From: Euborellia annulipes
Taxonomy: Eukaryota > Arthropoda > Insecta > Dermaptera > Anisolabididae
NCBI GenBank assembly: GCA_023213315.1
Contig: JAKCPI010012734.1
Location: forward strand, 1-64,000
Direction of reading: 5' to 3'
DNA: 64,000 nt
Both the position numbers and the translations under genes were made by a program. Below the pieces are notes generated by a model, which was not told where the DNA came from, did no database searches, and saw only the letters and a list, made by a program, of their open reading frames with translations. Position 1 is the stretch's first letter. Each line of letters starts with the position of its first letter. Of the stretch, positions 24,103 to 35,658 are shown piece by piece.

Positions 24103-24793
24103 ACTTTCTCTTACCTATGTATATATGTAATATATATATAGAGAGAAAGTATTGGTTTCATGTCAAAAATTCGATGTCGAGATTTTGATGGATCTTCACG
24201 TTTTGAGGTCCCCTGAATCCAAAAAAGTGGTTTTCGCGACATGGTCTGTCTGTGGGTGGGTGGGTGGGTGGGTGTGTGGGGTGGGTGTGTGTGTGTGTGT
24301 GTCTGTGTTCACTTTTAAGCATGAAGGAATTGAGATATGAGGCTGAAATTTTATATATAAGTTAAACACCCCCCGGGACCGGAAAAATAAGCTTTTAATC
24401 AAAATCGGCCAAAGAGTACTAGTACTTTACTGATGTACTTTTTCAGTTTTTTTTCGATTTTCTCAAAATTCGCTCTAACGATTTTGATTAAAATTCAAAA
24501 ATCAATTATTTTTTTAGATGCTCTTTCAAATGTATATTCTCGTTTTGCCCTCAAAATTGTTTGAAGACCACTTTACTCTTGCACTCCATAGAAAAGATAG
24601 GAGAAATGGTTGCCATGGTAACAAAATATAAATATTTTCCCATACTTATAAATTTTACATCTGAATTCAAATATTCCCTACTGCCGGGAACTAAATACAT
24701 GTCGACACAAAAAATCTGGTGTGACAAGCACAGTACACAACTTTCGATTACCGAAGGTAAGAGAAAGTTGTGTGCTTGCATAGTCACACCAGA
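24103..24793 (-). mobile_element. Double-hairpin element nested in its own family
   Basis: Runs from ACTTTCTCTTACC to CACACCAGA and is inserted in the T-tract ATTGATTTTTGAA of another copy. T count rises from five to four plus six, as expected from duplication of about five T. It contains X-box-like GTTGCCATGGTAAC at 24609-24622, a (GGGT)n/(GT)n run at 24247-24303, and AAGAGTACTAGTACTTT. Confidence 0.85.
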
Positions 24794-24870
24794 TTTTTTG
24801 AATTATAATTAAAATTGTTGGAGCGAATCGAAAGAAAAACTGAAAAAGTGCATCAGTAAAGTACTAGTAT

Positions 24871-25091
24871 TAAATAAAGAATTATATATATCATGTGTTG
24901 GTCCATGAGGTAATTATGAAAAACATATAACCATCATAATCTATCATAATTTAAATAAGCGAGTGCGTACTGTGGTCCAACAGTAGGGCATGTTGAGCGT
25001 AAATCGACAAGATCCGTGGTGCAACTCCCGGCGGTACCTACATTTTTCGCTTATTTAAATTAATAAATACTTGGTTATATGTTTTTCATAA
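24871..25091. mobile_element. Insertion with 20-bp inner TIR and 14-bp flanking duplication
   Basis: TTATGAAAAACATATAACCA (from 24914) is the exact complement of the right end at about 25091, and ATTTAAATAAGCGA pairs just inside. The insertion is flanked by AAAGTACTAGTATT on both sides, a copy of the host element's own palindromic site. Confidence 0.65.
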
Positions 25092-25264
25092 AGTACTAGT
25101 ATTTTTGGGCCGATTTTGTTCAAAAGCTTCGTGTCAGGAGGGTGCATAACTTAAATACAAATTTTCAACCTCCAGTCTTTTAATTCTTAAGATTCTTGAT
25201 CACAGACAGACAGACCATGTTGCGAAAACCACTTTTTCGGACTCAGGGGATCTCTAAACATGTA

Positions 25265-25461
25265 CAGTGAGAGACAATATTAAGTCCCACCCATGCGTTT
25301 TCTACTTGTGATTATTTCATTGTTTTTAAAAAAACATTTTATATTTTTTAGGGGAAACTTTCATGGTTCAAACCTAGAAAATTTTCATTTTCTTTTATAA
25401 AAACAATGAAATAATCACAAGTAGAAAACGCCTAGGTGAGACGTAATATTGTCCCTCACTG
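25265..25461. mobile_element. Tc1/mariner-type MITE, copy 2
   Basis: TA, then CAGTGAGAGACAATATTAAG .. TTAATATTGTCCCTCACTG-like right end, then TA. The host consensus at this point reads AACATGTATATCC, so the TA target is confirmed by comparison with other copies of the host element. Confidence 0.85.
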
Positions 25462-25545
25462 TACATCCATCAAAATCTCGACATCGAATTTTTGACATTT
25501 TTTTTTACTTTCTATATATATCAATATATTTAGACAAGAGAATGT

Positions 25546-27099
25546 AAAAAGTCGAATTAATTTTTTTTTATTTTCATATTTAGTTATAATTCAAATTATA
25601 TAATTCATAAAGAGTTTTGATCAGGGAGAATTAGTGTGAGTTTCCTTAAACAATCTCAAAATAATCAGAAACTCTCTGGGCTAGAAAGGGCATTTTACTT
25701 TGTATTCGAAACACTGTTCTTGCTACTACTACCAGTCCTTGGCCCTTAATCAGGCTAGTATACAACATTCTAAAATCATATGAATCCAAAAACATACAAA
25801 ATCCCTTGATTATTAAAATTGTTCCAAAATACATTGAAATATTCTTCTATCTTTAAGAGAAAGGAATTCTAATGCCACTGTTCAAATTAATTCTTACTTT
25901 TTCATTTTAATCAAATTGTTTAGGAATATACTCTATATTATAAACTGATTATAAAAAAAGTGAAAGAGTCAGTAATTAAATTGAACTAAATGCATTGATC
26001 CTTAACAAAATGCATCCTCAATTTCGTTCTAGTGACCCGAGCGAGTTAAAAGTAAATCCATTGAACAATTCTCGGCCAAACAACGGTAATCACCTATGGT
26101 TTGATTATGAATGTGTTAAGTGCATGTTCAGGACGAATCCTTGATCCAGTAGACTCAGTCACCTCAATGTTCCGGGGTGGTGGTCATCAGCAACGGACTC
26201 TGGCCCGGATATTGGGTTCGGCCCTTCTTTCTTTCTTAAGCACCTGACGCAATCTGACCAGCCGAGCTCAGAACCGGCCTGACTCGCTACGCATTGACAC
26301 ACATCTACACTGCACTTCAGTCTTTCTACATATTTGAAAAACTTGAGGTCCTTTGGCTCAACACAGAAAATGTTTTACTATTATAATTAATTATCAGTTG
26401 TTTCTCTCTTTTTGTACTCATTTTTAAGATTTAGTTACTCTTTCAAAAATACCTAGAGAGAAAATATATCAAATGAATAGGGAATTTGGTATCCAAATGA
26501 TTTAAATAATTTGATCAGACTGCCTTGGATCCGAACCCGCGCCCCGTAGCTTCTAGATGAACTTTAATTTCTATGATCTTTTAATACTGTGACACAGAGT
26601 CTTTTTAAAACAATTAAAACCTCTTCTAGTTATTCATCTAATTAAGGTTTTAGCCCAAAAAGCAATTTTATAATCTTATTTAAAAATTATTAAAGAGAAA
26701 TTGAAAAATTCACTAAAAAAATAGCAATTTTGGGCCATTAGGGGCTGAATTTCAAAAAACCCCGAAAATCGTTTCGAGATATTTATTTAATTTTTTTATA
26801 ATCATTTGGGCCAGGGGCGTATATAGAAATATTTTCGGGGGGCCCAAATCCAAAAATGTTCTGCAGGGAAAATTAATTTTTTTTCCAACAGAGTGGCAAA
26901 AAAATTTTTCCTGCCATGTAAATCATTTTACATTTTTTTTTACGAAACTAAATTGTCCGCTGAGTGGCAAAATTTTTCACCCTTCCTTTAAATCCATTTT
27001 GTCTTTTTTTTAGAAAGACGGAATTTTTTTTCGGGGGGGGAGGACCCCCTTACACATCTCTCTTATTTTTCTATACAGATTGTCCTAGTGATCTCATAT
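25546..27099. other. AT-rich stretch without genes
   Basis: Nothing codes here. It holds a SINE head fragment at 26486-26550 and a GC-richer block at 26130-26330 of unknown nature. A one-ended hAT-like border (CAGGGGCGTATATAG, 26814) has no recognised partner. Confidence 0.5.
26486..26550 (-). mobile_element. tRNA-derived SINE, head fragment
   Basis: Reads TTTGGTATCCAAATG, then CAGACTGCC and TGGATCCGAACCCGCG, the B-box portion of the family. Confidence 0.55.
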
Positions 27100-27107
27100 G
27101 TGATCAC

Positions 27108-27329
27108 CAGGGCCGGAACTAGGAGATTTTTTAGGGGGGCAAAATTTAATTTGCCGCCCCTCCTTAAAATTTTTCTGCGAAAATTTTTTTTTTTTTTCGC
27201 GGAACCAAATTTTCCCGTCCGAAAAAATATTTTACCTTTTTTTTTAGAGACGCAAAATTTGCCGCCCCCTGATATCTGCCGCCCGGGGCACGTGCACACA
27301 CTGCCCCCCCCCCCCTAGATCCGGCCCTG
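27108..27329. mobile_element. hAT-type MITE, TIR CAGGGCCGGA
   Basis: CAGGGCCGGAACTAGG .. CCTAGATCCGGCCCTG flanked by perfect 8-bp duplications GTGATCAC (27100-27107 and 27330-27337). Sister copies lie at 32362-32551 and 44406-44597. Confidence 0.92.
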
Positions 27330-28610
27330 GTGATCACTCACTATCTCAGTACTTATAATTGGGAAAATTTTTTATTCTCTAGATATTTTTTTCATTTATG
27401 GTCTAATTAAACGATTTGGATAAAAAAATTTAATTTTCAGAAAAAAATATTATACTGGGTTACTATGCTGAATTATTATTGGCATTATTATAAACTTTAA
27501 ATCCTGGGAGCGACTCCTAAATTCGGTTTAAATACAGCCAAATTTTTTTCTAGATCATTTTACGTGGAGGAGATTAAAATGAGAGAGTGAATCATAAAAT
27601 ATTTTACACTTCTTTTTTAAGCATAACCATAATATTTCAAAAAATTATAAAAATACTCTTCAAATTAAATCTTTTATTATTTGAATTCAAATATAAGTGT
27701 GAAGTTAACTACCCTACATATTATCAACGCTTATTTCCGATTGTTTAATCTCCTCATTCCCGCGCATATCAGTAAGAGCGCGAACAAGCATCGAGAAAGA
27801 ACTATCTTCCCAGTATTTTATACCACCTCCCAAGTGAACCTTTAATCATTATATAAAACAATTTAAGTCTTTCTATATTCTTGTGTTCATATCTAAACAT
27901 ACTTATATCAAATTCTCTCAATCTCCTGGCACATGTTTTGTCTCGCTTGCTTTTTCCTCTCCTCGGCATTCATTAACCAATTCCGAATTCCAGGTAATTG
28001 TCATCCAATTTATATTTTCTCTCCTTTTTTTATATTTTGTAATTCTATAATTATATATTAATAATTCGCAATTGAATAATGTTAAATACATTTTTATATC
28101 TTTTATAATATAAGCCTAACAGAAATATAAAAAAATATATAACAATGACAATTAATTTGATAAGTTCTTGATTTAGATAATAGATGGCAGCATGAGTTCT
28201 AACATGCTCTTTAATGAGATTAAATGAGAAATAAGGAAAAAGTTTTATCTTATATTCTATTATAAATGAAACCAATTTTCATTGACCTATTCAATTAAAA
28301 TTAACTTCATTAATATTTGTTGATATTAATTATATAATGACAGTTTTAATTTTCATTGTTTTACTTTTTTTTTTTAATCAATTGTCTTGAATCACTTGGA
28401 ACCAAGAAAGAGTATTTGACACTTCAAAAGTTTTTTAATAACAATCCCTTATTAATAAAGTTTTTCTCCCATCACAACCAAAACCCTTTGGAATCGTTCA
28501 TATATATTCTAGCGGTCCAAGGGTAATATAATTTATAACTTGGTACTAGCGGTCTCCTCCATTAGACAGAAAAAAATATTAATTTCATTTGAATCATACA
28601 AACCGAGACT
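27330..28610. other. AT-rich stretch, possible 5' exon at 27770-27990
   Basis: Only one noteworthy block: TCAGTAAGAGCGCGAAC near 27775, ending in CCGAATTCCAG before GTAATT near 27992. It resembles the block at 40326-40430. The rest shows no coding sense. Confidence 0.25.
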
Positions 28611-28617
28611 GTTATTT

Positions 28618-29451
28618 ACTTTCTCTTACCTCTACATATGTTAATATATAGAGAGAGAAAGTAATGGATTCATGTCAAAAATTTGATGAATATACTCGTT
28701 TTGAGGTCCCCTGAATCCAAAAAAAAGTGGTTTTCCCGGCATGTTCTGTCTGTCTGACTGTGAACAAAATATTTAAACTTTCTACCGTGAGCTCTTGTTG
28801 AAACATTATTATAATGAGGTGTTCACTCAAATTTAAAAAAAACACTAGTTTATGTTTTTCAAATTATTTATTATTAAACTCTTTGGCGTTTTTCTTTTTT
28901 TACATCTTTGGGGTTCTCCCCCCGATTGATTTTTAGAGTTTCCCCCCCCTGGGATTTCTCAACTCATAGTTGAGTGAACACCTCGTGAACAAAATACCTC
29001 AAGAACCAAAAGAGCTAGGAGGTTGAAATTTTATATTAAAGTTAGGCACCCCCCTGGGACGTGACACGAAGCTTTTGAACAAAATTGGTCAAAGAGTACT
29101 AGTAATTTACTGATGTACTTTTTCAGTTTTTTTCGATTTTCTCGCTATATCGATTTTGATTAAAATTCAAAAATCAATTATTTTTGAGATGCTCTTAAAA
29201 ATGTATATAGGTATATTCTCATTTTGCTGTCAAAATTCTTTGAAGACCACTTTACTCTTGTACTTCATAGGAAAGATAGGAGTTGCCATGGTAACAAAAT
29301 ATAAAATTTTTTCCATTTTGATATCTTGAATTCTAATATATCGGCGGAAACTAAATATATCTCCACACAAAAAAATCTGGTGTGACAAGCACAGTACACA
29401 ACTTACCAAAGATAAGAGAAAGTTGTGTGCTGTGCGACCAGTCAAACCAGA
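28618..29451 (-). mobile_element. Double-hairpin element with inserted MITE
   Basis: Runs ACTTTCTCTTACC to AAACCAGA, with X-box-like GTTGCCATGGTAAC at 29282-29295. The 5' hairpin has lost part of its loop. A separate TIR element occupies 28816-28984. Confidence 0.8.
28816..28984. mobile_element. MITE with TIR GAGGTGTTCACTCAA
   Basis: Left GAGGTGTTCACTCAA and right TTGAGTGAACACCTC are exact complements. It interrupts the double-hairpin copy. The superfamily is not clear. Confidence 0.7.
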
Positions 29452-30149
29452 TTCTTATTTTTGCTGAAAACTTTGGGAAATTTTTGGGACAAAAAAAAGC
29501 AATTTATCCCGGCCAGAACTTGCCCTAGTCTGGCCAACAACGAAAAAAAATTAACTTTACAGAATAAAATTTAATAGTAAGTTCTAAAACTTATTTTGTC
29601 TGTCGGTACACTGAAATTCGAAATAATTAAATTAATTTGAAATAAACATAAAAAGAGACATTTCGTAAAAAAATTTTTCTTTTTAAAGTAATCATTGATT
29701 CAGAACAGGAATAATAAATTCTATTATATATTGCATTTCCGCTGGTGAAATTTTCGCGACAAAATTAAAAAAAAAAAAAGTAATTTCTACAACGAAACTA
29801 AAAAGACAATGAATGAATTGTTTGGGAGAAAAATTTAGAAATTATTTTCAAGTTTTGTTTCATAGACGTTAACTTGAATGATTGACTGTTGGCGACAGAC
29901 AATAAGAGCGAAAGTGAAAGAAAGGCGACGATTCCAAGAAAATTAATATATGACAGAATACATAATCATATATCATAATTTCAGGCGCTTAGCCATCAAC
30001 CATGAATAAGAACTGTAGGCTATAATAATAATAATAATAATGCTTTTTAAATGGCCAAGAATTAATTTGAAACGCTGACATTTAATAATAATCATTTGTA
30101 TTCGGAGGTTCGAAAAATTTTATGATAATCATTAATTCGATGTGTAAAG
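29452..30149. other. AT-rich stretch without genes
   Basis: No ORF or repeat family is recognised apart from a short (ATA)n run near 30023-30041. Confidence 0.5.
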
Positions 30150-30258
30150 CAGTTGTTATCCAATTGGCTTAAACAAAATCATTGGACTGCCTGGGGTCCG
30201 AACCCGCGACGTTCAGTATAGAAGGTAGGCACGCTACCAACTAGACCAAGCCCGTAGG
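30150..30258 (-). mobile_element. tRNA-derived SINE, head fragment
   Basis: CCAATTGGCTTAAACAAAAT, GGGGTCCGAACCCGCGAC and the A-box side TAGACCAAGCCC are present; the tail is missing. It joins directly to a double-hairpin fragment. Confidence 0.75.
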
Positions 30259-30265
30259 CAACTCA

Positions 30266-30765
30266 AGATGTAAAATTTATAAACATGGGAAAATATTTAT
30301 ATTTTATTACCATGGTAAACATTTCTTCCATCTTTCCTATGAAGTACAAGAGTAAAGTGGTCTTCAAACAATTTTGAGAGCAAAATGAGAATATACATTT
30401 TAAAGAGCATCTAAAAAATAATTGATTTTTTATTTTATTCAAAATCGTTAGAGCAAATTTTGAAAAAATCGAAAAAACACCTGAAAAACTACATCAGTAA
30501 AGGACTAGTACTCTTTGGCGGATTTTGTTCAAAAACTTCGTGTCACGTCCCACGGGGGTGCCTAACTTAAATATAAAATTTCAAAATCCTAGTTCTTTTC
30601 GTTCTTGAGATATTAAGTTCACAGACACACAGACAGACCATGTCGCGAAAACCACTTTTTACTTTTTGGATTCAGGGGACCTCAAACGTGTATATCCGTC
30701 AAAATCTCGACAACGAATTTTGACATGAATCCAATCCTTTTTCTATATATTAAATATATAGAAGT
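30266..30765 (+). mobile_element. Double-hairpin element, 5'-truncated
   Basis: Starts at the internal GTAAAATTTATAA region and runs to the 3' hairpin (ending GAAGT). It contains a decayed X-box and GGACTAGTACT. Confidence 0.75.
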
Positions 30766-30773
30766 AAAAATAA

Positions 30774-31428
30774 TAATTTTTACAAGCAAAAGGGAATTGC
30801 CAACAAAAAGAAAAAAACGTGCGTTATATAAGTTTTAGTAGATAAATAAAGGATATGTAAGAAAGAGATGATACTATCACGTTTTTCAAGTTCTAAATGA
30901 GTGCAATTAAGGGAGAAAGAATAGAAATAGCTTAGAGGGGAGGAATTTACATGAGATCTGATGACCGCTGAATAAGAGGAAATGCGAGTTTCCTTCCAGT
31001 GAAAGCACCAACCAACCATTTAGTTTGAGATTTATGTTCTTTACACATATAAAAAATTCATTCAGGCTCTATCCCAGATGATTTCGACTACCGTACCAGC
31101 GACGTACAAAATTAGTTAGGCCTATAAAAAAATAAAAATACCTCACAAAGGGAGAATTTAAATTTAATATTTAAATTTTAGACATACTCTAGAACAGTAT
31201 CCCCTTCCCCTAGGATAGACCTCTGGGGCCTAATGATCTTGTCGCTTAGTGTTTTATGACTATGCTATTCGAAAGGACTCCAACATACAATGCTCATTAA
31301 CTCCGCGGAACCGACATTCTAATAAAATATTAATTAATCATTGAAAATTATTCTTATATAATTTCCTACATTTATATTATCTTGATCCTTATTTTTCTAT
31401 GTATATTAGGTAATATAGTATATATAAT
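30774..31428. other. No recognisable feature
   Basis: AT-rich, with no supported ORF or repeat. Confidence 0.4.
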
Positions 31429-31586
31429 CATGGGTGTAACTAGAGAATTTGGCCTGGGGGGCCATGGGACAGCCATCCTCACTGGGGGGGGGGGGCTATC
31501 CTCCGGAATAACCCATATTTTTTCAATTTTTCTTAGGACAGGGAGCTTTCTGGGGAGGAGTGGCACCCCCCCTAGCTACGCCCATG
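31429..31586. mobile_element. hAT-type MITE, TIR CATGGGYGTAACTAG
   Basis: CATGGGTGTAACTAG .. CTAGCTACGCCCATG, flanks TATATAAT and TATATATT (7 of 8). The same family forms the centre of the palindrome at 35659-37177. Confidence 0.75.
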
Positions 31587-31791
31587 TATATATTTAAAAA
31601 CATTACCTTATATGTAGTTAGTCGTGCAAGTCACTAACAAAGTGAAAAACTTTAAAGAAAATTTTTTCGCTTTTTAAACCTGTAGAGGGACAGACATCTG
31701 GGTCTGCTCTAACACACTACTGTAAGCAGCAAAATCTTTAAGGTCGTGGGGTTCCGTTATAGTTAAATATTTTCGAGATTTATAAATTTCA

Positions 31792-32152
31792 CAGGGGCGT
31801 ATATAGAAATTTTTTTTGGGAGGGGGGGGCTGTTCTCAAAAATTTTTCTGCGAAAAATTTTGTTTTTCCCGGAACCAAAATTTTTTTCGTGTGTCGTTCG
31901 CGGAACCAAAAATTTTTCCCGTCCGTAAAAATATTTTACCTTTTTTTTTTAGACAGCCTAAATTTTACCCACCCGCGGAACCTTAATTTTTTCCGGAACC
32001 TGGGATTTTCGTGCTGTGGGGCCGAGCAATCCTTTCGGGGGGGGGGGGCGAGACCCATTATTGTCTCTATATCCCTATAGGACTATATGCATTTAGGACA
32101 TTTCGGAGGGGGCCCGGGCCCCCTCGGCCCCTCCCCCTTATATACGCCCCTG
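31792..32152. mobile_element. hAT-type MITE, TIR CAGGGGCGTATATA
   Basis: CAGGGGCGTATATAG .. TATATACGCCCCTG with perfect AAATTTCA duplications (31784-31791 and 32153-32160). Confidence 0.92.
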
Positions 32153-32361
32153 AAATTTCAATTAGATATTATCATTCAAAACGTCTCGATTCTTTTCGGA
32201 CTTAACTCTGTCTGTCCATTACACTCTATTTGAGGAACTTTCAGAGTTAGTTAGAAATTCTAAAATTAAATTTTTGCCCCCTTATATAGAACACAAGGCC
32301 GTCTAGAGCCTTGCCAGGCCCAGGATGTTTATATTAATACGGTTCTACCGTATGGTATTGA

Positions 32362-32551
32362 CAGGGCCGGAACTAGGAGATTTTTAGGGGGGGGCAAAAT
32401 TTAATTTGCCACCCCCTCCGTTTTCTATAAAAATTCATATCATTTTACCTTTTTTTTTTTAGTAAATCTTTTTTTAATTGCCGCCACCCTGATATCTGCC
32501 GCCCGGGGCACATGCACCCACTGCCCCCCCCCCCCCCTAGATCCGGCCCTG
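32362..32551. mobile_element. hAT-type MITE, TIR CAGGGCCGGA
   Basis: Same family as 27108-27329; perfect GGTATTGA duplications at 32354-32361 and 32552-32559. Confidence 0.92.
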
Positions 32552-32731
32552 GGTATTGATAGATCATACGGGCTCAATGTTTCAAATTTTTCATGTCAAG
32601 TGGGATTCGAACCCAAGTTGTATAACAACTCTAGATTCGTAATCCATAGCTTATCCAAATAGCCACCAACCTCCTTAAATCACCTCATATAAATTAATGT
32701 AAAATACGATAAAGCGTTCTATGTTGAAAAA

Positions 32732-33582
32732 TTGGTGTGACTGGCGCACAGCACACAACTTTCTCTTACCTTCGGTAATCGAAAGTTGTGTTCTGTGCTT
32801 GTCTCACCAGATTTTTTGTGTCGACATATATTTAGTTCCCGACAGTACGGAACATTTGAATTCAGATGTAAAATTTTTTTTTTTTTTTTTTTTTTTAAAA
32901 CATTCACACTTTTTTCTCATTCACACTCGCACTCACACACACATTCACACTGTCTTTTCGGCAGCTCAGGCCATATAAGACATTTACGATAACCGTTATT
33001 TATGAATTTATATATATTAGGGTCCAGGCATTTTTATTTAAGCCATCTGGCTGTAAAATTTATAAGTGTGGGAAAATATTTATATTTTGTTACCATGGCA
33101 ACCATTTTTCCTATCTTCCCTATGAAATACAAGAGTAAAGTGGTCTTCAGAAGATTTCAATTGCAAAATGAGAATATACATTTTAAAGAGCATCTAAAAA
33201 ATAATTGATTTTTGAATTTAAAAAAAAATCGTTGGAGCAAATTTTGAGAAAATCGAAAAAAACTGAAAAAGTACATCAGTAAAGTACTAGTACTCTTTGG
33301 CCGATTTTGATTAAAAGCTTATTTTTCCGGTCCCGGGGGGTGCCTAACTTAAATATAAAATTTCAACCTCGTAGCTCAATTCCTTCATTCTTAAAATTGA
33401 ACACACCCAGACAGACAGCACACACACACACACAGACAGACCATGTCGCGAAAACCACTTTTTTGGATTCAGGGGACCTCAAAACGTAAAGATCCATCAA
33501 AATCTCGACATCGAATTTTTGACATGAATCCAATACTTTCTCTCTATATATATATTACATATATACATAGGTAAGAGAAAGT
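32732..33582 (+). mobile_element. Double-hairpin element with SINE insertion
   Basis: 5' hairpin 32732-32814, X-box-like GTTACCATGGCAAC at 33089-33102, AAAGTACTAGTACT near 33283, and 3' hairpin ending GGTAAGAGAAAGT at 33582. A truncated SINE occupies 32877-33051. Confidence 0.85.
32877..33051 (-). mobile_element. 5'-truncated tRNA-derived SINE
   Basis: Flanked by perfect TGTAAAATTT duplications (32867-32876 and 33052-33061). Only the tail half is present, as expected from incomplete reverse transcription. Confidence 0.85.
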
Positions 33583-33692
33583 AAAAATGTTATGTATTAT
33601 GTTTATTCAAAGGAAATTAGTTACATATTGTTGAGGAGAGTGAATCATCTTCATCCTCTTCCTGATTATCATTATTATTATCATCATTATCA

Positions 33693-34728
33693 TCTCTATA
33701 TATAAAGGGCTAGCCGCTGACTTCCTGTCCCTGTGTGTATCTGCCTTTTCTCTCGTTGATTGGCTAGAGTTACAGGGAGAGAGAGGGAAATTTAAAACTT
33801 CACTCAGAGAGGGAAATGTGATTAACTAAAAACTCTTTTTTATATTCATATTAAGATGTAACCAAAGATAGTAAGTTGCTATACTTATTTATCTCTTAAG
33901 AACAATCTAAATGTCCCAAGAATGACATTTTATTCGAGTACAGTGACCTGAAAGGACTATTTGTATAATTAAAAAAAAAAACTTTTTTCTTTATTAATGA
34001 AAATGTTTCCGGTGTCCTCGGCCATGGTTAAAGGAAGATTTGTTTAAAGATTCAACATTACAAGGGAAGGTCAAACCAACGAGGAATTTTTGATCTTTTT
34101 TTGTTTATATCAATATTATAAAATTATTATATGAAAAAGTGATATATTTTGATAAAAATTATAGAAAAAAAATATTCAAACAAATATATTACAATACTTT
34201 TTTACTTAAGCTGAACGCACACCAATTGAGCAAAAACGTTTTCGAATGCCAACGCATACCGATCGAGCAAAACGCTCAAAACATTTTGTTCAATGCCAAC
34301 GCACACCGATTGAGCAAAATGCTCAATGGCAAAACATTTTGTTGAATGATGTCGAATCATGCATGCTCAATTGTGTTTTGCCTCCTCGGTGTGCAATGAT
34401 CCATAGAAAACCATTGAAAAAAGTTTTAGGCACGATTAGTCAAAACGTTTTTACTCAATTGGTGTGCGTTCAGCTTTACTGTATGTTTGTTAATATATAG
34501 TAACATAGAGAAAATATTGTATAGAGTCTATATGTCAAAAATCCGATTTGATGGAAACACACATTTTGAAGGCCCATGAGTTCAAAAATGTGGGTTCCAC
34601 ATTGGTCTGTCTGAGTGTGTGTCGCCCGGGAGGAGTGAGAGAAAAGGCGAGGATCCGCCGGCCGCAGGCGGGCCCGAGCCAGCTGGTGGGCGGTCCAGGG
34701 CCCCCCTAAAGGCGGGCTTCGCGGCTAG
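33693..34728 (+). mobile_element. Non-autonomous Helitron-like element
   Basis: Starts TCTCTATATATAAAGGGCTA after A and ends GGCTTCGCGGCTAG followed by T, fitting Helitron borders (5' TC, 3' hairpin then CTRR, A/T target). It shares GCAGGCGGGCCCGAGCCAGC with the element at 9374-9712. It has no Rep/helicase coding sequence and carries a nested TIR element at 34208-34476. Confidence 0.6.
34208..34476. mobile_element. TIR element with inner repeats, TIR AAGCTGAACGCACACCAATT
   Basis: Left AAGCTGAACGCACACCAATT and right AATTGGTGTGCGTTCAGCTT are exact complements, and the match continues for about ten more bases. The motif CCAACGCA(T/C)ACCGAT(T)GAGCAAAA recurs inside. No coding sequence is seen. 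Confidence 0.75.
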
Positions 34729-35116
34729 TTATATAAAAACAAAAATCAAAATAAGGAGAGAATATAAAAATACCCTAACTCATTCGTTTATTCCGGGTTC
34801 CGACAAAATAGCTAAAATCATTGAAGTTAGCCTAATTTTTTTTTAATTATAAGAAATGAAACCATTATGATTATTTGTTAAACAATTTAAGAAATACTAA
34901 TCTTCCTCTATTGCTACTAAAGAGGTGTATATGTAGGTTATTATTATGTGATTAATTATCTTTACTGTTTTAATAGAGACTTGGATATTTTAATTTATTA
35001 TTTTTTTTATGTTATGGACGCCACGCCTCAGATTCTTTAGGAAATAGCGGGTTGTATCCACATTTTGCCCTCAATCTTTATACTAGGGACAATATTTCTT
35101 ATAATTTGTTAGGTCA

Positions 35117-35235
35117 CAAGGGCGGATCCAGAGGTGTTTCCGGGGGGGAAATGGGCCCCCACAACACAATTTTTTTTTTTAAAAAACAAAAAAAAAACAA
35201 AAAAAAAAAAAGGGGCCCCCCCCCCCCCCCCCTTG
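35117..35235. mobile_element. Short hAT-type MITE, TIR CAAGGGCGGATCC
   Basis: Starts CAAGGGCGGATCCAG and ends CCCCTTG between TTAGGTCA duplications (35109-35116 and 35236-35243). Confidence 0.7.
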
Positions 35236-35658
35236 TTAGGTCATAATGAAAATTAAAATGAAGTTCAAATGAAATTAAAATAAAATCTTCTGATAGCAAA
35301 GACAACCTTTTCTTTTTTTTTTTTTTTTTTTTTATTCATTGAATGAGAATCATGAACGAAGCTAGCCGGTTGCAGGGGGTGGGGCGGGACAATGCCAGAA
35401 AATTTTTTGTCTATTAAAAACAAATATAAATTTAAGGTTATGGAGAAAAAAGGCAATCTGCGATCTGATACTTTCCACGTTAAAATAATTTACTAGCAGT
35501 CGCAGGTTGCCATTTTTCTCCATAACCTTAATTTAATCAACCCTGCATAAAGTTTCTTCTATTTCAAATATATATTTTTACCATTGTGAATTTTTTTTAT
35601 AATGAGCTTATATAAGAAAAATAATTAACAATAATAATAATTAATAATAAATATATAT

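Larger units (their letters stand above)
24032..25545 (+). mobile_element. Double-hairpin element, host copy with nested insertions
   Basis: Pieces at 24032-24102, 24794-24868, 25092-25264 and 25462-25545 form one plus-strand copy. It is interrupted by a minus-strand copy of the same family (24103-24793), a TIR element (about 24871-25091) and a mariner MITE (25265-25461). Its 5' hairpin is missing. Confidence 0.75.

Noticed and set aside
24240..24305. Telomere-like GGGT repeat
   Set aside because: It is a short GGGT/GT microsatellite inside a double-hairpin element, where other copies have CA/GT or ACAG runs.
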